Assembly: GCA_041396845.1 (NCBI GenBank)
Contig: JAWKXU010000001.1
Span: forward strand, 695,130-759,129
Source: JAWKXU01 sp020446465
Lineage (GTDB): Bacteria; Pseudomonadota; Alphaproteobacteria; Sphingomonadales; Sphingomonadaceae
Reading direction: 5' to 3'
DNA: 64,000 nt
The translations under genes and the position numbers were made by a program. This document shows positions 15,609-24,491 of the stretch, in pieces; the stretch's first letter is position 1; each line of letters starts with the position of its first letter. The notes under the pieces were generated by a model. That model did no database searches. It saw only the letters and a program-made list of their open reading frames with translations, and was not told where the DNA came from.

Positions 15609-17033
15609 TCAGGCCGCGTTTGAGCTTTCGATCCCCAGATCGCCCAGCTTGCGGTAAAGGGTGGAGCGGCCAATTCCCAGCCGCCGCGCAACTTCGGTCA
15701 TGCGCCCGCGGTAATGGCCAATAGCCAGGCGGATGATGTCGGCCTCGATATCTTCCAGCGGGCGCAAGTTGCCATCATCGGTATAGAGCATGACGCCCAC
15801 GCTTTCCTGCACCGGGGCGAAGCTGCCCGGCTGTGCGCCCAGCAATTCACTTAGCTGCGGGAAGTCATCGGCTGTCAGGGCATCGCCATCGCAGAAAACG
15901 GCCGCCCGAAAGAGCACGGCCTGCAACTGGCGGACATTGCCTGGCCAGTCATAGGCACAAAGCAGCGAGAGAGCGCCGTCCGTGATGCTGAGTTCGCGCA
16001 GACCCGGCTGTTCGCCGATGTGGTGGAGGAAATAACGGGCAAGCCCTGCAATATCGCCAATCCGTTCCCGCAGGGGCGGCAGGCAAATGCGTGTCGCGCT
16101 TACTGCATTGGCGAGGTCTGCACGGAACATGCCTGCATCGACCAGCATTTCAAGCGGCGCATTGGCGGCAGCGATATAGCGGATATCGACCTTGAACCTG
16201 TGCTTTGCACCGATTGGCCTGATATAGCCGCTGGTGATCGTATCCGCCAGCCGCTCCTGCGTCGCGTCAGGCAGCCGGTCAATATCGTCCAGAACCAGTG
16301 TGCCGCCATCGCAATGCTGCAAGGCTCCGATCTGCCTGTCGAACGCGCCTGTGAAAGCGCCTTTTTCATGGCCGAAGAGCACGGATTCCAGCGAGTTGGG
16401 AGGGATCGCTCCTACATTGATGATCCGCAATGGCAACTTGGCCCGAGGGCTGGCCGCATGGATGGCGCGCACAAGCATTTCCTTGCCAGTGCCGCTTTCG
16501 CCGTCGATCAGGATTGCGCCATGACCCCGCGCGGCCTTTGCCGCCTTTGCCAGAGCCTCGCGGAAACGTGGCGCAGTGCCGATCATGGCGTCGAAATCGA
16601 GCGTAACCGGCAGTTTTTCAGCAAGTGGCTGCAACTCGTCGCGCGGAGCCTCACGCGTCGTGGCGCTGTGCAGCGCCTGCATCAGCCTGTCCGGCGCGAC
16701 CGGTTTGACGAGGTAGTCCGTTGCGCCCGCGCGCATTGCTTCCACTGCAAGCAGCGGCGATGCGCTGGTCGTCAGCATCAGGATGGGGAGCGCGGGGCGA
16801 CGGGCCTTGAGTTCGGCAATCAGCGCGCAGGCATCATCGCCGGGCACCCACTGGTCAAGAATAATCGCGCCAAGCTGCATCCCGTCGCGCGTGCCCAGCG
16901 TGGCAATGGCCGTTTCCGAATCGCGCACGACAAGCGTCCGCCAACCTTCACGCGCGGCAATTGCGCTGATGAGCCGGCTTTGTGCAGGTTCATCATCGAT
17001 CAACATCAGCAGGCGATTGTCTATGTCCGCCAT
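15609..17033 (-). CDS. Sigma54-dependent response regulator (NtrC family)
   Basis: 474 residues: receiver domain with phospho-acceptor Asp60 and Lys110, a AAA+ domain with Walker A GESGTGKE (178-185) and the sigma54-contact loop GAFTGA (225-230), and a C-terminal Fis-type helix-turn-helix (RRLGIGRSTLYRKLG). It should activate RNA polymerase-sigma54 promoters when phosphorylated. The Walker B reads GTLVLDDID, with Asp where most family members have the catalytic Glu. No sensor kinase lies next to it. Its targets cannot be read from the window. Confidence 0.9.
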   Translation of the reverse strand: MADIDNRLLMLIDDEPAQSRLISAIAAREGWRTLVVRDSETAIATLGTRDGMQLGAIILDQWVPGDDACALIAELKARRPALPILMLTTSASPLLAVEAMRAGATDYLVKPVAPDRLMQALHSATTREAPRDELQPLAEKLPVTLDFDAMIGTAPRFREALAKAAKAARGHGAILIDGESGTGKEMLVRAIHAASPRAKLPLRIINVGAIPPNSLESVLFGHEKGAFTGAFDRQIGALQHCDGGTLVLDDIDRLPDATQERLADTITSGYIRPIGAKHRFKVDIRYIAAANAPLEMLVDAGMFRADLANAVSATRICLPPLRERIGDIAGLARYFLHHIGEQPGLRELSITDGALSLLCAYDWPGNVRQLQAVLFRAAVFCDGDALTADDFPQLSELLGAQPGSFAPVQESVGVMLYTDDGNLRPLEDIEADIIRLAIGHYRGRMTEVARRLGIGRSTLYRKLGDLGIESSNAA

Positions 17034-17297
17034 GGATCCTCAAATCTGTCAGCCTTTGGTACAGTCCGAAATTTAACGCGGAGGGGTAAAGGTCTGATTA
17101 AGTCTGTTGAAGTTGTCGAACGGGTCTCCATGCTGGTGTCTCGCCAGATCGTCCGGAACAGGGGTTAACGGCACTCTGTGTACGTCTTGTGGTTCGATTC
17201 GATTTGTCAGCCTGCATTTTGAACACTTGACCGGACGCGAAGGGCAGTTAGAGCCGAACCAGAGATAGTATTTTTATCAATGAGGGGTTTTTGAGTG
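17034..17297. other. Intergenic region, divergent promoters presumed
   Basis: 264 bases between the divergently transcribed sigma54 regulator and the small oxidase-subunit gene. Both promoters should lie here. I found no tRNA, no clear -12/-24 sigma54 element and no strong palindrome. GAGGGG about ten bases before the 17298 ATG may be its ribosome-binding site. Confidence 0.35.
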
Positions 17298-17420
17298 ATG
17301 GCATCGGGCAATGACATGAAGGCGGCGGAAAAGACTTACGAAGGTTTCATTACCTTGCTGAAGTGGTCCGCTCCCGCCGCCGCGATCATCACGCTTATCG
17401 TTATCATGCTGATCGCCTGA
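17298..17420 (+). CDS. aa3-type cytochrome c oxidase subunit IV, small membrane protein
   Basis: A 40-residue protein with a short polar start (DMKAAEKTYEGFITLLKW) and one membrane helix of alanines, isoleucines and valines ending in MLIA. This pattern fits the bacterial aa3-type oxidase subunit IV family, a single-helix accessory subunit. It sits seven bases before pntAA, a frequent arrangement in alphaproteobacteria. Functional link to the transhydrogenase is unproven. Confidence 0.8.
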   Translation: MASGNDMKAAEKTYEGFITLLKWSAPAAAIITLIVIMLIA

Positions 17421-17427
17421 TCGCCGT

Positions 17428-18561
17428 ATGGCCAATCCGATCAAGATCGCGGTCCTGAAAGAAAGGGCCGAAGGCGAAACACGCGTCTCCGCAATTCCCG
17501 AAACGGTCAAGAAATTTGCTGCTCTTGGCGCGCAAATGGCTGTGGAGGAAGGCGCTGGTATTTCCGCTTCCGTTTCGGATGCGGCTTTTGTGGAAGCCGG
17601 GGCTGAGGTTGGCCCGCTCTCGCAGGTGCTGAAGGACGCGGACATCGTGTTCGGCGTGCAGGCGCCCGATCCGGCTTTGCTGACAGACGCGAAGCCGGGG
17701 GCTTGGCTGGCCGCGATTTGCGACCCTTTTGGCAAACGCGCGCAAATCGATGCCTATGCCGCCGCGGGGCTGGAAGCACTGGCCATGGAGTTCATGCCGC
17801 GTATTACCCGCGCGCAGAGCATGGATGTCCTTTCCAGTCAGTCCAACCTTGCCGGATACAAGGCCGTGATCGCAGCGGCGGATCTTTATGGCCGCGCCTT
17901 TCCGATGATGATGACCGCTGCGGGCACCGTATCGGCTGCCCGGTGCTTTATCATGGGGGTTGGCGTTGCAGGCTTGCAGGCTATCGCCACGGCAAAGCGG
18001 CTTGGCGCGCAAGTATCGGCAACGGACGTCCGCTCTGCGACCAAGGAACAGATCATGTCGCTGGGCGCAAAACCCATCTTCGTGGAAAGCGTCGCTGGTA
18101 TCGAAGGTGAAGGAACGGGCGGCTATGCCACCGAAATGAGCGAGGAATACCAGAAAGCCCAGGCTGAACTGGTTTCCGGCCATATCGCCAAGCAGGACAT
18201 CGTCATTACCACTGCGCTTATTCCGGGGCGGGCAGCGCCACGCCTCATTACCGATGCGCAGATCGCAACGATGCGGCCTGGCAGCGTGATTTTCGATCTC
18301 GCCGTGGCCCAGGGCGGCAACGTGGAAGGGTCCGTGCCGGATCAGGTGGTGGAAAAGCATGGCGTCAAGATCATGGGCTTTTCCAACACGCCCGCACACC
18401 TCGCCGCGGATACGAGCGCGCTCTATTCACGCAATCTCTATAACTTCCTCTCCGCCTTCTGGGACAAGGAACAGGGCAAACCCGCTCTTGACGAGGAAAT
18501 CGGCAATGCCGTGCGCCTGACACAAGGTGGCAAGGTCGTGAACGAACGGCTGCTGGGCTGA
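17428..18561 (+). CDS. pntAA: Proton-translocating NAD(P)+ transhydrogenase subunit alpha 1
   Basis: NAD(H)-binding domain I of the transhydrogenase that uses the proton gradient to reduce NADP+ with NADH. 377 residues beginning with IAVLKERAEGETRVSAIPETV, with the Rossmann stretch GVGVAGLQAIATAKRLGA and the mobile loop GGYATEMSEEY. In this three-gene version the membrane part is encoded separately by the following gene. It is followed by pntAB and pntB with short spacings, forming one operon. Confidence 0.95.
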   Translation: MANPIKIAVLKERAEGETRVSAIPETVKKFAALGAQMAVEEGAGISASVSDAAFVEAGAEVGPLSQVLKDADIVFGVQAPDPALLTDAKPGAWLAAICDPFGKRAQIDAYAAAGLEALAMEFMPRITRAQSMDVLSSQSNLAGYKAVIAAADLYGRAFPMMMTAAGTVSAARCFIMGVGVAGLQAIATAKRLGAQVSATDVRSATKEQIMSLGAKPIFVESVAGIEGEGTGGYATEMSEEYQKAQAELVSGHIAKQDIVITTALIPGRAAPRLITDAQIATMRPGSVIFDLAVAQGGNVEGSVPDQVVEKHGVKIMGFSNTPAHLAADTSALYSRNLYNFLSAFWDKEQGKPALDEEIGNAVRLTQGGKVVNERLLG

Positions 18562-18582
18562 CGCGGAAAGAGGGCTTTGCAA

Positions 18583-18867
18583 ATGGACTTTATTTCTATC
18601 CTTTCGATTTTCGTGCTGGCCTGCTTCGTGGGATACTACGTTGTCTGGTCAGTCACGCCCGCGCTGCACACGCCGCTGATGGCTGTGACCAACGCGATTT
18701 CCTCTGTCATCATCGTGGGGGCGCTGGTCGCGGCTGCCGCTGCTGAGGTGCCGGGCGCGAAATGGCTGGGGCTGGTGGCAATCGTGCTGGCCAGCGTCAA
18801 TATCTTCGGTGGCTTTGCCGTTACGGAACGCATGTTGGCCATGTACAAGAAGAAGGAGCGCAAGTGA
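18583..18867 (+). CDS. pntAB: Transhydrogenase subunit alpha 2 (membrane part)
   Basis: 94 residues with three membrane helices and the family stretch TPALHTPLMAVTNAISSVI. This is the membrane piece that in E. coli is fused to PntA. The ATG at 18583 is chosen because GGAAAGAGGG lies just upstream; a TTG six bases earlier in frame is less likely. The stop overlaps the ATG of pntB by one base. Confidence 0.94.
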   Translation: MDFISILSIFVLACFVGYYVVWSVTPALHTPLMAVTNAISSVIIVGALVAAAAAEVPGAKWLGLVAIVLASVNIFGGFAVTERMLAMYKKKERK

Positions 18868-20315
18868 TGGATTTTGCGTTTCTTTCTGCCGCTGCTGCTG
18901 AGGTGGTTCATGCCGTGAACCCCTGGGTCGCGCTTGCCTATCTGGTTGCGGGCGTCTTCTTCATCCTCGCGCTTCGCGGGTTGTCATCGCCGGCCAGTTC
19001 GCGCAGGGGCAACCGTTTCGGCATGGCCGGTATGCTGATTGCCGTGGTGACAACGCTTGTTACGCACGACATCGCCAACTTGCCGGAAATTGCCGGGGCG
19101 ATCATTCTGGGTGGCGCCGTCGGCTTTATCATCGCGCGCAAGATCGCGATGACAGACATGCCGCAGCTTGTCGCTGCATTCCACAGTCTTGTCGGCATGG
19201 CGGCCGTGCTGGTGGGCTGGGCGGCCTATCTGAACCCCGGCGCATTCGGTATTCTGCTGCCAGACGGCACGATCAACCCGGTCAGCCGGGTGGAAATGGG
19301 GCTGGGTATTGCCATCGGGGCGATCACGTTCTCTGGCTCGGTCATTGCCTTCCTGAAACTGGCCGGCAAGATGAGCGGTGCACCGATCATGCTGCCTGCG
19401 CGCCATGTCATCAACCTCGGAACGCTCGCGCTGATTATCGGGCTGACGGCCTATTTCACGATGGACCAGTCGCTCGAAGTGATTGCCGCCATTACCGTGC
19501 TCTCGTTCCTTATCGGTTTCCTGCTGATTATCCCGATCGGCGGGGCGGATATGCCGGTGGTCGTGTCCATGCTGAACTCCTATTCAGGCTGGGCGGCAGC
19601 GGCGATGGGCTTTACGCTGCATAACACAGCCATGATCATCACCGGCGCGCTGGTTGGATCGTCGGGTGCGATCCTGTCCTACATCATGTGCGCGGCGATG
19701 AACCGCAGCTTCATTTCGGTGATCGCCGGCGGCTTTGGCGCTGATGACGCAGGCGGGGCAAGTGGCGCCCCGCGTGAACAGCGCCCTTACAAGCAGGGCA
19801 GCGCGGACGATGCGGCCTTCATGCTGGAACAGGCGGAAAAGGTCATCATCATTCCAGGCTACGGCATGGCTGTCGCACAGGCGCAGCACGCGCTGCGCGA
19901 AATGGGCGACCTGCTCAAGGAAAAGGGCGTGGACGTGAAATACGCAATCCACCCCGTTGCCGGGCGTATGCCGGGGCACATGAACGTGCTGCTGGCAGAG
20001 GCCAACGTGCCTTATGATGAAGTGTTTGAGCTGGAAGACATCAATTCCGAGTTCGCACAGGCTGATGTGGCCTTCATTATCGGCGCGAACGACGTTGTGA
20101 ACCCGGCTGCCAAAACGGACAAGTCCAGCCCGATTTACGGGATGCCGGTATTCGATGTGGACAAGGCCAAGCAGGTCTTCTTCATCAAGCGGTCGATGGG
20201 CGGTGTCGGCTACTCCGGTGTTGATAACGACGTGTTCTATATGGATCAGACGATGATGCTGCTTTCCGATGCCAAGAAAATGGTTGAGGAAATCAACAAG
20301 GCGCTGGCCGACTGA
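18867..20315 (+). CDS. pntB: Proton-translocating NAD(P)+ transhydrogenase subunit beta
   Basis: 482 residues: an N-terminal membrane domain with several helices (containing HSLVGMAAVLVG and NSYSGWAAAAMGF), then the NADP(H)-binding domain III with GYGMAVAQAQHALRE and GANDVVNPAA. It carries the proton channel together with PntAB. The start is the ATG at 18867, overlapping the pntAB stop; the upstream in-frame extension is only the other gene read out of frame. A hairpin follows the stop. Confidence 0.95.
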   Translation: MDFAFLSAAAAEVVHAVNPWVALAYLVAGVFFILALRGLSSPASSRRGNRFGMAGMLIAVVTTLVTHDIANLPEIAGAIILGGAVGFIIARKIAMTDMPQLVAAFHSLVGMAAVLVGWAAYLNPGAFGILLPDGTINPVSRVEMGLGIAIGAITFSGSVIAFLKLAGKMSGAPIMLPARHVINLGTLALIIGLTAYFTMDQSLEVIAAITVLSFLIGFLLIIPIGGADMPVVVSMLNSYSGWAAAAMGFTLHNTAMIITGALVGSSGAILSYIMCAAMNRSFISVIAGGFGADDAGGASGAPREQRPYKQGSADDAAFMLEQAEKVIIIPGYGMAVAQAQHALREMGDLLKEKGVDVKYAIHPVAGRMPGHMNVLLAEANVPYDEVFELEDINSEFAQADVAFIIGANDVVNPAAKTDKSSPIYGMPVFDVDKAKQVFFIKRSMGGVGYSGVDNDVFYMDQTMMLLSDAKKMVEEINKALAD

Positions 20316-20325
20316 TATGGCAAGC

Positions 20326-20355
20326 GGGGTGCGACAGTCCGCTGTTCTGCACCCC
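20326..20355 (+). terminator. Hairpin terminator after pntB
   Basis: GGGGTGC at 20326-20332 pairs perfectly with GCACCCC at 20349-20355, with a further inner ACAG/CTGT pairing. It begins ten bases after the pntB stop. The following stretch CCTTTCCC has only a weak T-run, so termination may be partial or Rho-assisted. Confidence 0.6.
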
Positions 20356-20529
20356 CTTTCCCATATTTTGAACAGGCTGCCCTTGTGCAGTGGGGCGCGG
20401 TTTGCCGCAGGGCAGGCTCTGGCTGACGATTGGGCTGCCTGCTGCGCTGACTTGTGGTAAGGACACCGCCGCTTTCATGAATCCCGCGTGCGCAAGTTCG
20501 CGAATATGTTACAGGATGGACAGTAAATA

Positions 20530-21225
20530 GTGCGAAAACTCGGCCTGATTGGCGGGATGAGCTGGGTATCGACCCGCACCTATTACGAACATATCAATCG
20601 CACGGTGCAGGCGCGCGCGGGGGCATTGTCCAGCGCGCCATTACTGATTGAAAGCCTCGATTTCGCGCAACTTGCGGGCCTTTCCTCAGCGCAGGACTGG
20701 GATCGTGCCGCTGGCATCCTGTCAGAATCCGCGCAAAGGCTGGAGCAGGCTGGTGCTGGCGCGCTGGTGATCGGGGCCAATTCAATGCACAAGGTCTATG
20801 ACCGGGTGGCTGCAGCGGTATCTGTTCCCATTCTCCATATCGCTGACTGTGTCGGCGCCCGGATGAAGGCGGACGGCGTAAAAACGGCTGCGCTCATCGG
20901 CACAAGAAACGTGATGACGGAAAGCTTCTATCGTGAACGCCTGGTTGCGCATGGTGTCGATCTGCTTCCCCCCGACATGGGTAATGTCGAGGCGCTGGAC
21001 CGGATCATCTATGAAGAACTGATGCGGGGGAAAGTCACGCGCAGCGCCCAACGCACGCTGAAGACGATCATCACTGTAAAGGAACAGGAACGCGCGCAGG
21101 CCATTGTCCTTGCCTGCACGGAACTGGAAATGGTGGTCGATGTGGATGCGAATGTGCTGCCGATTTACGATTGCACCCAGATTCACGCGCGTTCTGCGGC
21201 AGAATGGATACTGGGCGAAGACTGA
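20530..21225 (+). CDS. Aspartate/glutamate racemase family protein (YgeA/RacX-like)
   Basis: 231 residues. The opening LGLIGGMSWVSTRTYY and the segments GANSMHKV and ACTELEMVV match YgeA-type racemases. Cys in ACTEL is one of the two active-site positions. The other, a cysteine in classic racemases and a threonine in E. coli YgeA, is Ala here (ANSMHK), so true racemisation is uncertain. The start is GTG at 20530. It stands alone between the pnt operon and dgt. Confidence 0.85.
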   Translation: MRKLGLIGGMSWVSTRTYYEHINRTVQARAGALSSAPLLIESLDFAQLAGLSSAQDWDRAAGILSESAQRLEQAGAGALVIGANSMHKVYDRVAAAVSVPILHIADCVGARMKADGVKTAALIGTRNVMTESFYRERLVAHGVDLLPPDMGNVEALDRIIYEELMRGKVTRSAQRTLKTIITVKEQERAQAIVLACTELEMVVDVDANVLPIYDCTQIHARSAAEWILGED

Positions 21226-21260
21226 ATCTGTAAAAATTCGGCAGGTTACGGGCGTTCGCG

Positions 21261-21268
21261 TTAACCAT
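21261..21268 (+). promoter_or_regulatory. TTAACCAT CtrA-type half-site upstream of dgt
   Basis: TTAACCAT lies 44 bases before the dgt start. It is the same octamer seen before ccrM and gmd. CtrA control is inferred from the motif alone. Confidence 0.4.
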
Positions 21269-21311
21269 CCCCATTGCCAAGTGTTTCCAGCCGTCCTAGC
21301 ACTCCGGTCCC

Positions 21312-22472
21312 ATGAACCGCGCGCCTTATGCTGTCGACCCTGACCATTCCCGTGGTCGTGAATTTGCCGAACAGCGCGCTGGCGCGCGCGGTCCGCGCAC
21401 ATGTTTCCAGCGGGATCGTGACCGGATCATCCATTCGATTGCGTTTCGCAGGCTGCGGCATAAAACGCAGGTCTTCATTGCGCCCGATGGCGACCATTAC
21501 CGCGTTCGCCTGACACATTGCCTTGAAGTCGCGCAGATTGGCCGGGTTGTGGCGCGCGCGCTGGCGCTCGATGAAGATCTGACAGAGGCATTGTGCCTGG
21601 CCCATGACATTGGCCATCCGCCTTTTGGCCATGCGGGCGAACAGGCGCTGGATGAGGCCATGTACCAGCGTGGCGGTTTCGATCACAATGCACAGGCGCT
21701 GCGTACGCTGATGCGGCTGGAAAGCCCTTATTGCGATCATGACGGGCTGAACCTGACGTGGGAACTTCTGGAAGGGCTGGCCAAACACAACGGGCCGGTT
21801 GTGACGCCCACCTGGGCTTTGGCGGAGCTTGATGCAGGTTTCCCGATGGACCTTGGCCGCTGGCCTTCGCTTGAGGCGCAAGTTTCTGCGATTTCCGACG
21901 ATATCGCTTACGATAACCACGATATAGACGATGGCCTGAGGGCGGGTTTTCTTGACCTCGATGACTTGCTGACGCTGGATTTTGTCGCTGACCAGTGGCG
22001 AGCGGTAGAAAAGCGCTTTCCGCGCGCGCCGCAAGATCGCCAATTGCGTGAACTGATCCGCGGGCAGATCGGTTTGATGGTCAACGATCTGGTTTCGCAC
22101 AGCCAGGAAAACCTGCGTGATGTAAGCTCGATCGAGGACGTGCGCGGGGCGGGCAGGGCACTTGCCACCTTTTCCCCCGCGATGGCGGCCGAAGAGCGCA
22201 AGCTGAAGGCTTTCATGTATGAGCGGCTATATTATCACCCCGACCAGGTCGCCGCGGCGGAGGCTGCGCGCGATGTGATTGCCAAGGTCTTCGCAGCTTT
22301 CTTGCAGGAACCTGGGCTGATGGCCAACGGCTGGGGCGAAGCCGTGCCTGAACAGGAGCCGGACCGGACCCGTTATATCGCGGACTTTGTTGCAGGCATG
22401 ACGGATCGCTTTGCGATTGATTGCCATGCGCGCATATTTGGCAAAACGCCCGCCGGACTGTCCAATGTCTGA
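21312..22472 (+). CDS. dgt: Deoxyguanosinetriphosphate triphosphohydrolase-like protein
   Basis: Hydrolyses dGTP or other dNTPs to nucleoside and triphosphate, thereby controlling the dNTP pool. 386 residues with the family start QRDRDRIIHSIAFRRL in slightly changed form, the HD-domain histidine in THCLEVAQIGR, the metal-binding LAHDIGHPPFGHAGE and a later DDIAYDNHD motif. The length fits the shorter, type-2 dGTPase family. The 3' end overlaps the following gene by eight bases. Confidence 0.92.
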   Translation: MNRAPYAVDPDHSRGREFAEQRAGARGPRTCFQRDRDRIIHSIAFRRLRHKTQVFIAPDGDHYRVRLTHCLEVAQIGRVVARALALDEDLTEALCLAHDIGHPPFGHAGEQALDEAMYQRGGFDHNAQALRTLMRLESPYCDHDGLNLTWELLEGLAKHNGPVVTPTWALAELDAGFPMDLGRWPSLEAQVSAISDDIAYDNHDIDDGLRAGFLDLDDLLTLDFVADQWRAVEKRFPRAPQDRQLRELIRGQIGLMVNDLVSHSQENLRDVSSIEDVRGAGRALATFSPAMAAEERKLKAFMYERLYYHPDQVAAAEAARDVIAKVFAAFLQEPGLMANGWGEAVPEQEPDRTRYIADFVAGMTDRFAIDCHARIFGKTPAGLSNV

Positions 22473-23250
22473 GCCGCGCCTTGCCGTTCAGCGAAGGCAG
22501 GATCGGCGCGCCGTGCCGGGAATTGAGCGTGTGCCGGCTATCCGCAGAGTCATGCTGACGGGCGCGACGGGGCTGGTTGGTCGTGCGCTGATGGAATGCT
22601 GCGTCGGCCTTGGTGACGTGCGGCTGACAGCAGTGGCCCGGCGGCGGGTCGAATTGCCCAGGGGCGCACGGATGGAGTTTTTCGTTGCAGAGCCTGCTCA
22701 CTGGGGGGAAACAATCGCAGCGTTGCGGCCCCATGTCGTCGTCTGCGCGCTGGGGACCACCTGGCAAAAGGCGGGCAAGGACGAAGAAGCCTTCCGCGCT
22801 GTTGATGAACGGCTGGTGCTGGATGTGGCTCGCGCAGCGAAGGAGGCCGGCGCGCGCCAGTTCATCGCCTTGTCATCCGTTGGCGCAAGCATGGGCAGCA
22901 AGAGCGTGTATCTGCGCGTGAAGGGTGAAGTTGAGCAGAAACTCATGAAGCTCCATTTCGACCGGCTCGATATTTTGCGGCCGGGATTGTTACGGGGTAA
23001 TCGTCAGGATGATCCGCGCATGGGCGAACAACTGGCGCGGGTCATAGCCCCCGTGACCGATTGTTTCCTGCATGGTGGAATGCGGCGCTATCGCTCGATT
23101 CCGGCCTCCCGCGTGGCTGAAGCTATTCTGGGCCTGACGACAGAGCGCGCGAATGGCCGGTTCGTGCACGAATACGATGCCATGCAGCGCGCCATTCGCC
23201 GGTTTGCCGACTGGCATGAGGCAACGTCCCTTAGTCGGGGCGAACGGTGA
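22465..23250 (+). CDS. NAD(P)-binding Rossmann oxidoreductase, atypical SDR
   Basis: 261 residues. After a basic leader of about 28 residues comes VMLTGATGLVGRALME, the nucleotide-binding motif of atypical short-chain dehydrogenases, then VVCALGTTWQKAG and FIALSSVGAS. It resembles the HTATIP2/TIP30-like group (a YxxxK-like pair is YLRVK). The substrate is unknown. The ATG at 22465 overlaps dgt by eight bases; an internal ATG at 22552 would remove the leader. It ends in a GTGA overlap with the next gene. Confidence 0.8.
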   Translation: MSEPRLAVQRRQDRRAVPGIERVPAIRRVMLTGATGLVGRALMECCVGLGDVRLTAVARRRVELPRGARMEFFVAEPAHWGETIAALRPHVVVCALGTTWQKAGKDEEAFRAVDERLVLDVARAAKEAGARQFIALSSVGASMGSKSVYLRVKGEVEQKLMKLHFDRLDILRPGLLRGNRQDDPRMGEQLARVIAPVTDCFLHGGMRRYRSIPASRVAEAILGLTTERANGRFVHEYDAMQRAIRRFADWHEATSLSRGER

Positions 23251-23852
23251 AACAGCGGGCGCCTGCTGCTTCGCGCAATCGGGAACCGCTCTGTGCGGTT
23301 CTGGTCGATGAATTGCCCGATGCGGGCACGGTGCTGGAAATCGCAAGCGGGTCAGGGGAGCACGCGCTGTGGTTTTCTGCCGCGTTTCCTTATCTGCGAT
23401 GGCAACCGACCGACCTGTCGGCAGAGGCGCGAGAATCCATTGCGGCCTGGCGCGAGGCCGACGGCACGCCCAATCTGGCCGGGCCGGAACCGCTCGATGC
23501 CAGTGCGCCGGGATGGGGCGGTGCCTTTGCCGGGCAGGATATCCGGGCAATCGTGTGCATCAACATGGTTCACATCAGCCCGTGGGAAGCGAGCGAGGGC
23601 CTGTTCGCCGGGGCAGGGCGGCTATTGCCACAAGGCGCGCCCCTGATTCTGTATGGCCCCTATATCGAACCGGACGTGGCAACGGCCCCGTCCAATCTTG
23701 CGTTTGATGAAAGCCTTAAACAGCGCGACCCGCGCTGGGGCTTGCGTGATCTCGCCACAGTCGATGCTCTGGCGCTGGCAAACGGCATGGTGCGCACCCG
23801 GCGCGTGGCCATGCCAGCGAACAATTTGACGCTCGTATATCGCAAGCAGTGA
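23247..23852 (+). CDS. DUF938 SAM-dependent methyltransferase
   Basis: 201 residues from a GTG start overlapping the preceding stop. The start RNREPLCAVL and the SAM-binding VLEIASGSGEHALWF are the DUF938 signature, followed by INMVHISPWEAS. Members are class I methyltransferases of unknown substrate. Probably cotranscribed with dgt and the oxidoreductase. Confidence 0.88.
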   Translation: MKQRAPAASRNREPLCAVLVDELPDAGTVLEIASGSGEHALWFSAAFPYLRWQPTDLSAEARESIAAWREADGTPNLAGPEPLDASAPGWGGAFAGQDIRAIVCINMVHISPWEASEGLFAGAGRLLPQGAPLILYGPYIEPDVATAPSNLAFDESLKQRDPRWGLRDLATVDALALANGMVRTRRVAMPANNLTLVYRKQ

Positions 23853-23875
23853 ATGATGCGCCTGCGAGCGGGTAA

Positions 23876-24004
23876 TTACATCGCGTCGTCGCCAGCCTGC
23901 CCAACGGATTCGATATCCTGCCCCAGTCCTTTGACCGTGTTGCAGGCCGTGGCGGTCAAAGCGAAACTGCCGAGCAGTGTTGCGAGCAATATCTTGCGGA
24001 TCAC
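23876..24004 (-). CDS. Entericidin A/B family small lipoprotein
   Basis: 42 residues: a signal sequence RKILLATLLGSFALTATAC with the lipobox cysteine at 21, then CNTVKGLGQDIESVGQ, the entericidin pattern. Such peptides are membrane lipoproteins connected with stress or cell lysis; function here is unknown. The start is GTG at 24004 with AAGAAAGGA upstream. Confidence 0.87.
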   Translation of the reverse strand: MIRKILLATLLGSFALTATACNTVKGLGQDIESVGQAGDDAM

Positions 24005-24144
24005 GGCGAAAAATCCTTTCTTGTGGCCCTGCGGCCGGTGCCAAACTTGGTCATGGTTGCGACACGACGTATCGCACCAATAGTTGTGTCCGGGTGCCAG
24101 CGCAATTCTGACAGATAGCTGAACGATGCGCTCAACAGGTATTT

Positions 24145-24378
24145 TCAGCCGCCCATCCAGTCTTTCCATGCAAGATAGGCGAGGGAAGCCGCCACGAACA
24201 GGCAGATAATGGACAGCGTGCGCCACGGCATGAAGCCCACCCGGTCAAGGTTGGTCCGCCGGGAACGCCGCGTGTCTGCAAGACCAGCCGCAACCGAGAC
24301 GGCAAGGCAGGCCAGCGCCAGCCCTGCCAGCAGGGTGACATCAGGATAGAGTTCCACAAATATGATGGCCGCTTGCAT
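24145..24378 (-). CDS. Small membrane protein, unknown
   Basis: 77 residues with two hydrophobic segments (residues about 12-32 and 52-70) separated by an arginine-rich loop (DTRRSRRTN), so both ends probably lie on the same side. No family recognised. It is upstream of the entericidin gene on the same strand, 140 bases apart, and divergent from the EamA transporter gene. Confidence 0.6.
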   Translation of the reverse strand: MQAAIIFVELYPDVTLLAGLALACLAVSVAAGLADTRRSRRTNLDRVGFMPWRTLSIICLFVAASLAYLAWKDWMGG

Positions 24379-24491
24379 CGTGAGCGCAGGTAGTCGTTTG
24401 CCGGCCCGTTCGCAATCGCTCCTCCTGTCCGATAATGTCCGGGCGGCACAGTTCTTCTTGATCGTAGTCTGGCTTCCCCTAAAGCGGGTGG

